Shown here piece after piece: positions 12,390 to 23,887 of a stretch of DNA of 64,000 bases. How positions within the stretch are numbered: position 1 is the first letter of the stretch; the number at the start of each line of letters is the position of its first letter. This DNA comes from Jacaranda mimosifolia (lineage: Eukaryota; Streptophyta; Magnoliopsida; Lamiales; Bignoniaceae), in assembly GCA_018894105.1 (NCBI GenBank), contig CM032117.1:34638501-34702500 (forward strand), given 5' to 3'. The notes under the pieces were generated by a model, which ran no database searches, was not told the origin of the DNA, and saw only the letters and a list, made by a program, of their open reading frames with translations. Both the position numbers and the translations under genes were made by a program.

Positions 12390-13590
12390 TTGGGGGAGGA
12401 GAAAGTTCATAAGGATAAAGGGAATGCACGAAGACTTAAAAGCCAAGTAGCCAAGTTCGCCCTCGACGAACACGACCATCTTTACAGGAGATCGATTTCT
12501 GGACCCCCATTGAAGTGTTTGATGTTGGAGCAGGCTCGTGGAGTCTTGCAAGAAGTCCATTCATTGATTTGTGGCAATCATTCCGAAGGACGATCTTTAG
12601 CCCACAAAGTCATCAGATATGGGTATTTCTAGCCAACCCTGCTGAAGGACGCCATCGAATTCACCAAGAATTGCCCATCTTGCTAGGTCCACTCATACAT
12701 ACCTGACCAACCTACGGCAACACTAATGCTTGCTCAGATCACATGACCGTTCGACCAGTGGGGGATAGATATAGTCGATTCTCTTTTGAAAACAATAGGC
12801 CAAAGAAAATTCATAATCGTTGCGGTCAAATACTTCACGAAGTGGGCCGAAGCATAAGTAGTCTCTAAGATCACTGACTCGGCCATCAAAAGTTTTATGT
12901 AGAAGAACATTATCTGCCTTTTAGTTTGCCCAAAGGGTTGATATCAGATAATGGGACACAATTCCAGAGTATGAGCATGAGGAACTGGTGCAAAAGCCTA
13001 GGGATTCGACAACATTTCACCTTAATCAGAACCCTCAAGCCAATGGACAAACGAAAATCACGAATAGAACTATCCTTGACCATTTCAAAGCTCAACTTGA
13101 AGAAACTAAAGCGAGTTGAGCAGACGACCTCCCTAGAGTGCTTTGGGCATATAGAACCATCTCTCGCATCGTTACTGGACACAGCTCCTACAGTCTGGTC
13201 TACAGATCTGAAGCGTTCGTTTCGACAGAACTGATACAACATATTGATCGAGTAATCCACTACAACCCAATTGGGAATGACTCTAAACAATAATTAGACC
13301 TGGAGATGATCGACGAGCTGCATTAGCAGGCCTACACTACAATGCAACGATACAGATCCAAGATGGCACAACATTACAACAAAGGAGTTCAACCAAGGAA
13401 CTTTAAAATAGGGAACCACGTCCACAAAAAAGTCAAACTGTCAAGGAATGTGGGAAAACTCGATCTAAAATAGGAGGGCCTATACTCAATGGTCAAAGTA
13501 GCGAAGCACAACTCTTACCGATTGGTAGATATATCTTCCCGATTGTACTGAAGTATCATCCCAGAATTAATAAAAACTTATATTTCTGCA
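12390..13590 (+). pseudogene. pol-IN: Tat integrase (broken)
   Basis: Inserts element DNA into the chromosome. The N-terminal HHCC zinc finger is recognisable at about 12530-12690 (CGNHSEGRSLAHKVIRYGYF, then DAIEFTKNCPSC). The core domain follows with FDQWGIDIVD (first Asp), VAVKYFTKWAEA and PKGLISDNGTQFQS (second Asp). After frameshifts come NGQTKITNRTIL, WADDLPRVLWAYRT and SYSLVYRSEA. A C-terminal part (RNFKIGNHVHKKV) reaches about 13590. At least five stops or frameshifts are present. Confidence 0.9.
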
Positions 13591-13612
13591 GCTATTCACT
13601 CACGCTAACAAA

Positions 13613-14040
13613 TAAGGCTTCTTGCCCAAACAAAAACTATTTGATCATTTAAAGTTGACCCTGCCGTCGACTACAAAATCGATTTGATCGTTTAAAGTCG
13701 ACCCCACAGTCAACTACAAATCGATTTCAAACCGCAAAACTAAGGCTTCTCACCCAAACAAAAATGATATGATCGTTTAACTTTGACCCCGCAATTGACT
13801 ACAAATCGATCCCACACTGCGAACTATAGCTTCTAACCCAAATTAATAAATAAGCTGATTGTTTGAAGTCGACCCCGCAGTCGACCACAAAATGGTTAAA
13901 ATCGTAAGATGCGAATTCAAGCCCACACGAATACAACCTCATGGTTAAACTTGGCTCCTAGCCAAGGATGATAAAATTACAATCAACTACGCCATCAGAC
14001 GCAACTTAAAATCGACCCCGTAGTCGGTCATAGTAACTAT
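13613..14040. repeat. Tandem repeat block after pol
   Basis: At least four diverged copies of a unit with core gatcgtttaaagtcgacccc, then cagtcgactacaaatcga, occur near 13641, 13683, 13767 and 13854, with a fainter one near 14004. Interspersed aaggcttct.acccaaac units give a higher-order spacing near 85 bp. Tandem repeats downstream of pol are common in Tat elements. Confidence 0.8.
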
Positions 14041-15296
14041 GCGCTGCATGATGAAGAAACGCCTTGAGGTGACCAAATAGTTAGCGACAACCGATATTTT
14101 CAACGTTTATCCAAAATAAGTCAAATTCGTCTAATGTTGCTAGACTTGTTAAAATGAGCCTTTGCAAGTCTATCTTGCAATCGACAATCCACTTGGTTTT
14201 AAACTAGCTTAATATTTACCACATTCTATTAAGTTTATTCTATTCGACCATATACTTTGCTTATGGAGACAATTGTGTCAAGAAAGTTAAAACAAGAAGA
14301 AAGAGAACGCGAGTTGATAAGCAAAAGAGCAAAAACACATTCCATAAATTTAAAAATTTTAATTACATGGTCGAAACATAAAAATATTGTTCATACGGTT
14401 GCACAAAAATTCCCCGCAAGGCAAACAAAAGGAAAACAGAAAAGCACCAACATAAACACAAGCTTAGCTTGACTCAGCACCCCCTCCTCCTACCTTCTCA
14501 GCAACAACCTCGTCAATTACCCAATTAAGCTCATCTCCAGCAGGCACAAGCACCACTGTTGGAGGCACCTCCATCTCTTGCTCGGGCGCGGGTGCCGGCT
14601 GGGCGACTATAGTTGCTCCAAAAGGCTCCACCTCATCCAATAGAAACCTATGCCCAACTGGAGGGAAATATGCAGCCACATCCACTTTCCCATCCCTAGT
14701 CTCGAACACAAAGTCGTTCACAAATCTAAATTCCTTGGCCACTTTAGCTACTTAGGGATGAGCAATTTCGATGACCCCGACCTCAGGAACGACTTCTTTG
14801 GTAGGCACGACCTCAGGGTATTCTTCGAGCTGCTCGATACGGAGAAGGCTGAGACGCTTCCTATCTTCAAGCCTGATCTGAAGCCCAAGTACTCCAATTG
14901 CTTAAGGGCCTTCTCGAGTGTATCCTTCGCATTGTCAAGTGAGAAAACCGCGTTGCGTCTTGGAATGCTGAGCATAACATGAACTGTTACATAGCTTCTC
15001 TTCGAATGTCTGGAAGCAGCCTGAAAAATTCATTTCGAGCATATTTCATCGTAATGTTGTGCCCATGCGTTTGACTGATGTTGTAGGATGCCGCAGCCTC
15101 TAACCTAGCCTTCCGCAGCAGCTCATCAAGCCTGCTCTTCTCCTCCACAGTAGCTAGGAACTGAGCATCTTTATCCTCGACTTGCTTGCTCAGCTGCTCG
15201 ATTCATGCCTACATTGACTCGAGTTTAGTCCTAACCACTTCTACGTCGCTTTGCTCCTTTTGGAGCTCTTCTCGATCATCGAGAGCCAGCTCGGCC

Positions 15297-15406
15297 CTGC
15301 GGTAGAAATGATAACCTAGATGGTTAACCTGAAGCACTAATGATTTTAGTCAACAATGTCAAACAAAAACTTAGAATGCAAAATGAAAACTCTAAAGTAC
15401 ACTTAC
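15297..15406 (-). other. Intron of the antisense gene
   Basis: On the minus strand the donor is GTAAGT (15406-15401) and the acceptor is a pyrimidine-rich ttctaccgCAG ending at 15297. The flanking coding sequence is coiled-coil type. On the plus strand the segment has no splice logic, so the intron supports transcription from the opposite strand. Confidence 0.65.
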
Positions 15407-15519
15407 CATATTAGTATGATAAGTTAGTGCCTTCAGAGCAGCTAACTGACTCATTTCCATCATTTTCTTCTGGTCGGGCGTGAAGAGCCCTAGCTATTAG
15501 GGATGGCAAAATAATCCCC

Positions 15520-15660
15520 AATTTCGGGGTCCCCGTGGGATCCCCGAATTCGTGTCCCTGCATTCGGGGAATTTTTCCCCGTGGGGATAGGGAAGAAATT
15601 CCCCTTGAGGCTAATTTGGGGACGGATATGGGGATCATACTTCCCACCCCGTGGAGTCCC
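15520..15660. repeat. Left subterminal GGGGATCCCC-type repeat array
   Basis: Repeated variants of cgtggggat / atccccg / ccccgtggg within about 140 bp of the element end, mirrored at the other end. Subterminal arrays in hAT elements are usually transposase binding sites. Confidence 0.8.
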
Positions 15661-16843
15661 CAACGCCGTTAAATAACTAAAATACCATTAATATATGTGT
15701 GTGTATATATATTTATACTTTTTAGTAATTTCATTTAATTTATAAGAATTTATTATCATAAAATATAAATAAATAAAATATATTAATTGAGACTTAATTT
15801 TTATTATTAAATTTTTATTTCTAAATTTTATTTACTCCCTCCTAAATCTAAACCCTAATTCATACCCATTTGGTCATTTCCCCCTTTTCTCTCCAATCTC
15901 TCTTTCTCATTCACGTCTCACCGAGTCACCATCGGCAGTGGTGTTCGCCTAAATCTTTCTCCCATCTCTCCTCTCTCTTAGACCGTTAGACTTAGAGAGG
16001 CACTCTCTCCCCTCTCTTCGGTGACGCTATGCCATACTATCAATCGTCATCTCTGGGTGAGCTTTTCTCATTCTTGTTTATAAAAATAGATTAGGCTATC
16101 TTTTACATGTCATTCTGTGTTTGTTTATAAGAGCATGTGAGAATAACTGGAATGAGGGGTTTCAGTGGGATATAAAAAAATTTCACCTTCCTGATCTTAA
16201 GAAACATAAGCACTTAATTTTTGGTCAGGAATAATGGTACTCATTTAGTATGTTAGCAAGAAGCAATAAGGGGTTTTAGCAAGAAATGTTGATCTTTATG
16301 TTATACTTGGCAGTTTTGCTCTGTTGTGGAGTACGATCGTAATTTATTTTAGCTATTCAGATTAAAGGCTGTTTGAATTTGGCGAACAAAGGTTGTTCTA
16401 ATTTCTCTTGCTTATTTTGAAATTGGGGATTAGAAATGAAACCAAACGGGCTATAAGCAAATGATGTCTACAAAAATTGATATTTGCTTCATAATCTAAT
16501 GATGAGATATGTTCTATCGGTCCACTCAGAGAAAGCTACTAAGCAATAGTTGTATAGTACAAAGCTTAATTTCAAATTAGAAAAACTTGGATACAGGGAA
16601 TCTGGTCAAAGACTAAAGAATAGAAAAATAATTGGACACATACTTTTTCCTAAAATAGACTGTGGTAATTAACTTGATTGTTGATGGTTTGGCAAGCTTT
16701 AGCAACATATTTTAATCTCCTATATTTTGTCAAAAAAATTAATATTACAAATGTTTATAGTCCTTGTTTAAGCATTTTTTCACTAAATCTTTAAGCATGT
16801 TTATATATATTAATTATATGATGATTTTCTTTTTTTTTGTAGA

Positions 16844-18984
16844 ATGGCTAGTGGTGACCAACTATCTAATATACTCGTAGGATTCGATCAAGTTCCACCA
16901 CCATCTCTAAATTCGGTGGAAGAAACACAATAAAGTTAATCTTTGGCTAATGAAACAAGTCCAATAAATTCAGGAACACAAGATGTCAACGAAAGCTCAA
17001 GTCCTAATAAGCGAGGATTAACTTCAAAAGCTTGGGAACATTTTGACGAAAAATTGATGGCAAGTGGAAGGCTATATGTAAGTATTGTGAAAGGAAACTT
17101 GGTGGTGATACTATACAAGGTACAAAATACTTACACGACCACATTAGTACTTGTAAGCTTCGTACAGTAAGGGGCCCAAAGCAATCAATAATAAAACTTT
17201 GGATGCTGCATCAAGCTTAATATGAGAGAGGGGTGAATCTTTTGTAGTTGGTAACTACTCTTTTAATCAAGATATTGCAAGAATGGAACTTGCAAAAATG
17301 ATGATATTGCATGAGTATCCTCTTTCGATGGTTGATCATATTGGGTTTAGGAGGTTTTGTGGTTCTCTTCAACCTTTGTTTAAAGTACTTTCTCGAAATA
17401 CAATGAAGAGTGACATAATGAAGAAATATGAGAGTGAGAAGTCCATCACATTAAAATTACTAGAAAAGAACTCAAGTGGCATTGCAATCACTACCGATAT
17501 GTGAACTGCAAGCCATCATAACAAGAGCTACATATCTATTACAACCCATTTCATTAATGATAATTGGATTTTGCAAAGTAGGATTGTGAGGTAACTACTT
17601 ACTTAAACACATTTTACTTTTTGCTTTTTAGCTTTGTCTTCTAAGTGTTAAGATTTATATGATTTGTGATATATATATATATATATATATATTTGTATGT
17701 CTTAGGTTCATTTATGTGCCTGCTCCATATACTGCTGAGGTTATTTCTAATGTTTTGGTTGAATGTATGTTTGATTGGAATTTGGATCGGAAGTTATCAA
17801 CTTTAACTGTTGATAATCGCAGCACTAATGATGCCATGATTGAGTGTGCTTTTGATAAGATTCCAGCATCTTCATTTATTTTGGTAGGGGCTTTATTCCA
17901 TATGCGGTGTTGTGCTCACATATTAAATTTAATTGTGAAAGATGGATTGTCAGCTATACATGATTCCATTGCAAAGATTAGGGAAAGTGCGGGTTATAGG
18001 GTTGCAACACCAAAGATGGAGGAGAAATTTGTTGATACTTGTCGTCAGTTGAATATTAATTATTCAAAAAAGTTTGCACTTGATTTTAGAACTAGGTGGA
18101 ATTCTACGTATTTGATGCTTGCTTCTGCATTACCATACCAAGAAGTTTTTGAATGTTTAAGGCAACGGGAGCCTCAATTTAAGTGTTTTCCAAGTGATGA
18201 AGATTGAAAAATGGCAATTGAAATTTGTGATGAGTTGGAAGTTTTCTACATCGTTACTAAGTTGTTTTCAGGTACTCAATATCCAACTTCAAATGTTCAT
18301 TTTCCAAAGGTTGTGAAATTAGGTTGTCTTTGACTGAGTGGCTTTTCTCTTCTAATGGCACTGATTATGGTTGAAAAAATGATTTCCAAGTTTGACCAGT
18401 ATTGGGGTGTGATTAATGGGGTGATGGCAATAGGGGCTATTTTGGACCCTAGATATCAAATGAAGTTGAATTATTTCTTTCCTCTTATGTATAAAGAAGA
18501 AAGCATACAAGAACTGCAGAAGGTGAGAAAATTATGTGAAGATTTAGTTGTTGAATATCAAGCTAAGGATAATAGGAGTGGTGTTTTTAGTTGCGATTCC
18601 ACTACAACTTCGACTTTGGCAGATGTAGGTTCTCTTGCAAAGCAAGCAAAGTGGAAATGCAACTATTTTTAATATGTGCAAAAAACTTCTTCAGATAATA
18701 ATGTAAAATCCGAATTAGATTGCTAGTTAGAAGAGCCAGTCTTGCTTGATAAATCAAATAAAGAATAATTTGACATATTAGGTTATTGGAAACAAATTGG
18801 AGTGAAATACCCGACTTTGCAAAGAATTGCAGGAGACTTCTTGGCTATCCCCATCTCCACAGTTGCTTCAGAGTCTACTTTTAGCACCGGTGGTCATTTT
18901 TTGAGTCCTCACCATAGCAGGTTAAGTGCAGAGATTATTGAAGCATTGATGTTGTTAAGAAAAGTTTTGTTCTTCGAAATTTAA
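16844..18984 (+). pseudogene. hAT transposase, BED finger / RICESLEEPER type (broken)
   Basis: Cuts and pastes the surrounding element. The ATG at 16844 follows a pyrimidine tract and TAG acceptor, so a 5' UTR intron is likely. The N-terminal BED zinc finger is readable at about 17060-17160 after a frameshift (CKYCERKLGG...HISTC). The catalytic RNase H-like region includes FRRFCGSLQPLFKV, GIAITTDM then a TGA where Trp is expected, and after the intron (17591-17705) LTVDNRSTNDAMI and RCCAHILNLIVKDGL. The hAT dimerisation C-terminus is well kept at 18802-18981 (YPTLQRIAGDFLAIP, STVASESTFSTGG, LSPHHSRL). Stops also occur near 16930, 18205 and 18670. It shares orientation with pol. Confidence 0.93.
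17591..17705 (+). other. Intron of hAT transposase
   Basis: GTAACT donor and TCTTAG acceptor join RIV-R to FIYVPAP in frame. An AT microsatellite (17669-17692) has grown inside it. Confidence 0.85.
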
Positions 18985-19617
18985 ATTTGAGTTTATAATT
19001 GTTAGGTTTTGAAAAACTAAAGGCTTAATATTTTACAATTGCTGAAGACAAAGATGTTGATGAAGACTGATATCATGGTAAGAGAATATATATATATATA
19101 TATATATTACTTATATATCATAAATTATTTTAATATTTTTCGTGATTCACTCATTTTATTATGTTTATTTTATAGGCAAATGGCATATGAAGATAAACAA
19201 AATGAAGACCTCATCCCTTTGATGGCTGCTTATGTTATTGAAGCTTGTCAAATTTCTTATATTAGCTCTTGTGTTTGGATTTCTGTTTTATTGAACAATC
19301 AGTTTGTATGAAGCTGTTGAATGTTGGAATTGATTATTGAGTTGGGATATTGTTGATGAACAAATTAAGTGACTTTTTACTTTAATTAGGACTAAAGTTC
19401 ACTTGTTTTTATTTTAGAAGATGATAGCTTGTTGGCCTTAATTTGCTATTTGTTGATGGAAATATATAAAATTTTTGAATTTGTTGCTGGAAATATGTTA
19501 TTGGTGAAAATTGATTGTACTTGAAATTACGACTTAGAGCTGTTGTAATCATGTGATAGAGGTTATTCTTTATTTTTTAGCCCATTGAATGCACACAATA
19601 AAAAATTAGACTAATTT

Positions 19618-19765
19618 TGGGGATCCCCACGAGGGTTCGGGGAATGGGGACAGGAGTAAAAAATTCCCCATGACGGGGATCGGGGACGGGGACGAGGGGA
19701 TGAGTAGTGCTCGGGGATGGGGACGAGGACGGGGATGGGGGAGTAACTCCCCGCCCCTGTCCCGC
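19618..19765. repeat. Right subterminal GGGGATCCCC-type repeat array
   Basis: Repeated ggggatcc, cggggacgggga and tccccg words close to the right end, mirroring 15520-15660. The minus frame 19577-19840 over it is low-complexity Pro/Ser and not a gene. Confidence 0.8.
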
Positions 19766-21614
19766 GCGAGTGCCATCCCAACCAACTATCATGACCTTCA
19801 AAGGCGCACCTTCGGTCACACCTACTACCATCATCGACAACGAATTGTGAACCCCGATCTCAGTTCCAAACTGGGGGGAAGGAAATTTTGGTAGCAGAAA
19901 TAGCTCATCATCTTCCTAAGGCCCAAAGAGGTCAACCTCAATTGGCTGGGCCGACTCCCTAGTTTTCCCTTTCCCTTGTTAGCAGTAGCCCTCTTTTGAG
20001 CAGGCCCAGGCTGCTCGAACACAGGCTTTTTTGGACGACACGCCGGACTACCCGACTCGACGGCGGCTAGTCGAATCGATTAAGGAGAAACTTCATGAGC
20101 AAGCAACAGTGTCGACAATGGTCGAGCCACCTCAGGCGTGACCTATTGGCAACCAGTTCCTTGGTGATGCTCCAGCGCCCTTTGCTGCCGAGCAATAACT
20201 AGAGCTCATGTGTAGTTCATAATTTTCTCTCAATCTAAAAAGGACGACAAAGCGAATAAGTTGATTCGACCATAAAGTTAACAAATAGAACTTTAAATAA
20301 ATCAGGTCGACCAAGGCATCTACTTAGCTAAGCATCAGTAGGCAAATTTAGCTGGGCAGACGATAAGCCTGCGATCACCAAATTCTTCTCCTCGACATAC
20401 CCTGAGGTTTAAATCTATTATAACGCAACTAAATCTCGAACGAAAGTATTGGGCCAGGTCGAGGTCTCATTACCCGGTATCTCGACATACCTCCTCCACT
20501 ACCCTCTAGGAATGTTAAAAGCCTCAAGCGCCCAAACATAAAAGTATCATTTTTTCTAATCTTGACCATAGGACGACGAGGGGGTTACTAATAGAAGCCC
20601 GACTCGTCGGTGCTACCCGACTTGAGGGACATGGGAAGGTGGAAGATATTGGAAAAGTTAGTGAATGTGGGAGGCTGGTCGTGTAGGTGCATCAAGACAA
20701 CAAAGCTATATAAAGTTGAAAAATAGTTAGGTAGGAGTTGAGCTATACAGACTTGTAGACTTGTCAGTAGGTCGACTATCGATTGGGCAAGAGAAAACCT
20801 AAGCCCCTACCTAAGAGCTTCCTCAAACACAGTTATACAGCCAGCCAGTGGTCGATGCATCCTTTCAATGGGACCGAGGATGATCAACTTATCTCCGGGG
20901 GGAAAGGATATAACTACCTGAGCAACGTGAGGTCACTAGGAGTAATTTTTGAAACAATATTGCTATAATGATCCCAAGTAAACAATCGACCACGGGACAC
21001 TAGAGGATGGCTCAGCCTTGTGTCACCCCCGGGTTACCCCAGTTTCTATTCGAATTACTAGAGGAGGTCAAGCTATCACTAAAAGAGCTACTCGACTTGC
21101 TAGTCTAGCTATCCCCAACCCTTGTCGAACCCACATCTGATCGGGTGGCCTCACTGTCGCTCGCTTAGCTACCATCCCCACTAAATACCCCTAGCATGAT
21201 TAGATAAGCCAGATATGGTATGATTAAGATATAGAAAAATAAAAGGTGCAAGATTGAAACACAAAGAAGAACACTTATGCGGTTCACGGAACTAAAAGAA
21301 AGCTCGATGAGAACACACGCAATAAATACTCAGAAGTTGACCTCCAGGAATGTTGTCAAAGTGAAAATGAAGGTTTTCACCTGCCTATTTATAGGCCTTA
21401 GTGCACGGTAACCCAACCGACTGTAATTATTACGCAACCGCTGACTGATGCTTTGCGTGACCCAATGTGACAGTCATATTAAATGCACTAAAACCCTGGT
21501 CAACTTTTGAAACGAAAACATTACCTTCAGGTTGAACCTCTCATTGGGCATATCAAACTTCTTGAAATTCAGTTACTCCCCACTTCTTCTCGTTAATAAC
21601 TTCGATCAGGAACT

Positions 21615-21628
21615 GGAAGTGGGGGGGA
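21615..21628 (+). other. Polypurine tract
   Basis: GGAAGTGGGGGGGA ends four bases before the 3' LTR, where plus-strand DNA synthesis would start. Confidence 0.85.
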
Positions 21629-21632
21629 CTCA

Positions 21633-22470
21633 TGATATGGGATAGCCCCACCCAATAACACTCGACTGGACTGGATATACAATGTGGAATAGCCCAATTA
21701 GCTACCAAGCTCGGCCTACCGCTGATCGACCATTTTATCGATAAGACTCACTCTAGTTGGGCATTTCCCCAGCACAATTATCGACATCTCACCCATTCGA
21801 TCAGAGTGTGGTTGACCAGATCGAAAGTGATCACTCGTCATCCAGCCAGGAGATATTTGGATCCAATAGAGTCCCATTGCGTCGACTAGAATTTGCTCGA
21901 ATGACTCACTGATGGATTCTCCCCTTGACCTTGGAGGTCAAACATGTGCAACCACCTCACTGTCGCATTGAATGCTCTGACAGGCGATGTGCCTTTGCAT
22001 TAATGGCGCATGCCACCACCAGTGCCCCCTCCTTTTGGCGCGCCAGGCTAGTGACCACCTCCTTTATACACCTCTATCCTATGAAGCTAGAAGTGGCGCC
22101 ACCTGGAATGGTACACAAGTTGGAGAAGACTTAAAAGTCTCAAAATAAGGACAATGGCCCTTTCTGCACAACAAGGGCATTATAGACTTATCAATCTCAC
22201 TAGGAAGGCTATAAATACCCCATTGCCAGCCTTCAAGGAGGTATGATAATTATCATAAAAGCCCTTACTCTGTTGCTCTACCTTCCAGTCGATTAAACTA
22301 ACTTGAACGTCGGAATGCCTTAGTCGAGGTGCTATCAGCTAGCCTAATGTTTGCTATTAGTTGTAGGACTCTACCCCATCATCCCACCAAGCATTTTTCT
22401 CGACTTCTATCCCGATCGATTGGATTGTGCATTGGTCCAATTTACTCTTAAACAGTTCACACCCCCATTA
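21633..22470 (+). repeat. 3' LTR of Tat element
   Basis: Begins TGATATGGG and ends CCCCCATTA (the terminal CA has decayed to TA), followed by the TSD ATACT at 22471-22475. It aligns with 7179-8015 and has a TATA box at 22210-22216. Confidence 0.92.
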
Positions 22471-22475
22471 ATACT
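22471..22475. repeat. 5-bp target site duplication (right), ATACT
   Basis: Matches 7174-7178 exactly. Confidence 0.9.
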
Positions 22476-23019
22476 TTACGTAATGTGTTGTGTGTATATT
22501 TCCTTAAAGGAATGACAAAGTTAATGATTCTGATTCTTTAAAAGTTGATTGGATAATCTTAGAATTACTACAATAAAGCAGCAGCTTTACTATTTCCTAA
22601 AAATGCCTTTTATAAATTAAGAAAAATTTGTTTTAGAGTAATAATAAGGTGAGTGAATTTGCTTCTTTAAGATGGTTGGCTGAGCAATCTTACTAGATAA
22701 CAAAATGAATTAATCATTTAAAGATGTCATTTACAGCACAACCACCATGTCCGCCACATGAATAAAAAACTGAACATGTTCCTAACTAAAATACATGTAC
22801 TAAAACTCATTTAGTTGTATTTTAACCAACATTTAATTCCCTAAACAATAGGAGTTGGCAAATGAGCTAACTGAAGGTAAGAAAAGAATAAGAACCTTAG
22901 TATCCTATTGTTCTTAATAGACATGTTTCTTTATTTTTGAGTTGAAAATATAGAAATGACAAGAGTAGTTGGGTTCCTTTTTCATTCTAAATGGAAAAAG
23001 ATGGGAAAAAAAAAAAAAA

Positions 23020-23175
23020 GTAAAAATGACAAGAATAGTATTTTCTCCAGCCATATGATCTACCAGGAATTGTAATTTAAGGGCAAAGTGGCGAGTGAAG
23101 TAGTTTTAAATTAATTTTAGGGGGTTATATGCCAAAAAAATTAAATTTAAGGGATGAAGTGCCACTTACCCTAAA
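23020..23175 (-). repeat. Right TIR of Mutator-like element
   Basis: Inverted copy of 6970-7145. The segment 22476-23019 is the non-coding interior of the same element. Confidence 0.75.
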
Positions 23176-23184
23176 ATAAAATAA

Positions 23185-23878
23185 TATATTGACATGTGAA
23201 ATCTAATGACTCAAAACCTTACTTGGACAATACCCAAACAAATAGCATTTCAATAGCATTCTTACGCACCCTAGATATATTTGATACCTTTTTGTATTCA
23301 AGTGTCAAAATAACTTCAATGGAATTGTATATAGGAGGACAGACAGTACTATATTGTGCAGGTTAACATTACAAATGGAAATAGGTCTTGACATATATCT
23401 AGGGCTATCACAGTAAAAAGTTTGACTAAAATATTGAAAAAGTTGAAATTCAATCATGAGTTTTAAATTTTGAATCCTACAGATAGCATTGGGTGAATTT
23501 CTGCTTATTTCTATATATACTAATTAGCAACCGTTACACACAGTCCTCGCACACATAAATTTTAAGTGTAAAGTACTTTTATTTTAAAATTTTTCATTCA
23601 TTATAATATAAGTTGATTAATAAATTACATAATAATAAATTTTTTTTCCATCACAATAATTAAAAGGTTAAATAAATTCTATAACAAAGACATTAATATT
23701 AAATCAGAAAAATCAATTTATAACAAAAATAATATAATCAAGTAATTTTTTCAATAGTAAAGAACTTACATTATCCACTAAAAGAAAATTATTTAAAATG
23801 TAAATAATGTACAAAAAAAAAGAAGAAATAAGACCAAAAGTTACAATGGAAATATACATTTTCAAACAAAAATATTGA
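23185..23878. other. AT-rich intergenic DNA
   Basis: Nothing recognised. The 63-codon minus frame 23713-23904 is AT-rich chance sequence. Confidence 0.6.
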
Positions 23879-23887
23879 AAGATATTA

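Larger units (their letters stand above)
15498..19781 (+). mobile_element. hAT transposon nested in the Tat element
   Basis: The ends read TAGGGATGGCA (left) and, inverted, TTGGGATGGCA (right), as in hAT termini. Flanking 8-mers ctagctat (15490-15497) and ccaactat (19782-19789) match at 6 of 8 places, with transitions only: a decayed 8-bp hAT target duplication. Both ends carry dense copies of the self-complementary word GGGGATCCCC and relatives (15520-15660 and 19618-19760). Inside lies a hAT transposase pseudogene on the plus strand. The element interrupts the antisense gene of the host retrotransposon. Confidence 0.93.
14464..21197 (-). pseudogene. Antisense gene of the Tat element (Transposase_28-like)
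   Basis: This long coding sequence runs against pol, between the repeat block and the 3' LTR. The proposed start near 21197 opens a Ser-rich N-terminus (TSKSSSSFSDSLTSSS). About 20865-20400 encodes a domain with GLRFSLAQSIVDLL, VCIAQLLPN and NIFHLPMSLKSGS, resembling the Pfam family called putative gypsy type transposon (Transposase_28, PF04195). The C-terminal part (15300-14464) is a charged coiled-coil (ELALDDREELQKEQSDVEVV, VEEKSRLDELLRKARLEAA) ending in an acidic/proline tail and a TAA at 14464-14466. A clean GTAAGT...CCGCAG intron lies at 15297-15406. The hAT element 15498-19781 and several stops break it. Such antisense ORFs are known in Grande and Retand relatives; their function is unknown. 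Confidence 0.78.
7179..22470 (+). mobile_element. Complete but decayed Tat-type Ty3/gypsy retrotransposon
   Basis: The element has matching LTRs (7179-8015 and 21633-22470), a 5-bp TSD, a primer site two bases after the 5' LTR, a polypurine tract before the 3' LTR, and gag-protease-RT-RNaseH-integrase in the order diagnostic of Ty3/gypsy. A second RNase H domain between the first RNase H and integrase, plus a long non-coding and antisense region after pol, points to the Tat lineage (Ogre/Retand/Grande group). It is 15.3 kb with the nested hAT element (15498-19781), about 11 kb without. All coding parts carry stops, frameshifts and lost catalytic residues, so it is not autonomous. LTR divergence looks near 15% over the first ~90 bases by eye, mostly transitions, so the insertion is old. 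Confidence 0.93.
6970..23175. mobile_element. Mutator-like TIR element, split by a gypsy insertion
   Basis: About 175 bp at 6970-7145 is an inverted copy of 23020-23175. Both start inward as aaggtaaatg / agggtaagtg and then share cacttca, a run reading tttaat..tttggc, ttaaaac.acttcac, ctttgccctt and ggctggagaaaa. Long inverted repeats of this kind fit a non-autonomous Mutator-like element. Removing the 15.3-kb gypsy element (7179-22470) leaves an original element of roughly 0.9 kb with no coding region. A 9-bp target duplication is possible (ataaaataa at 6962-6970 and 23176-23184), but it is low-complexity, so the exact ends are uncertain by a few bases. Confidence 0.7.

Noticed and set aside
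19577..19894. Pro/Ser/Gly-rich frames at the hAT right end
   Set aside because: They arise from GGGGATCCCC subterminal repeats and cross the element boundary.
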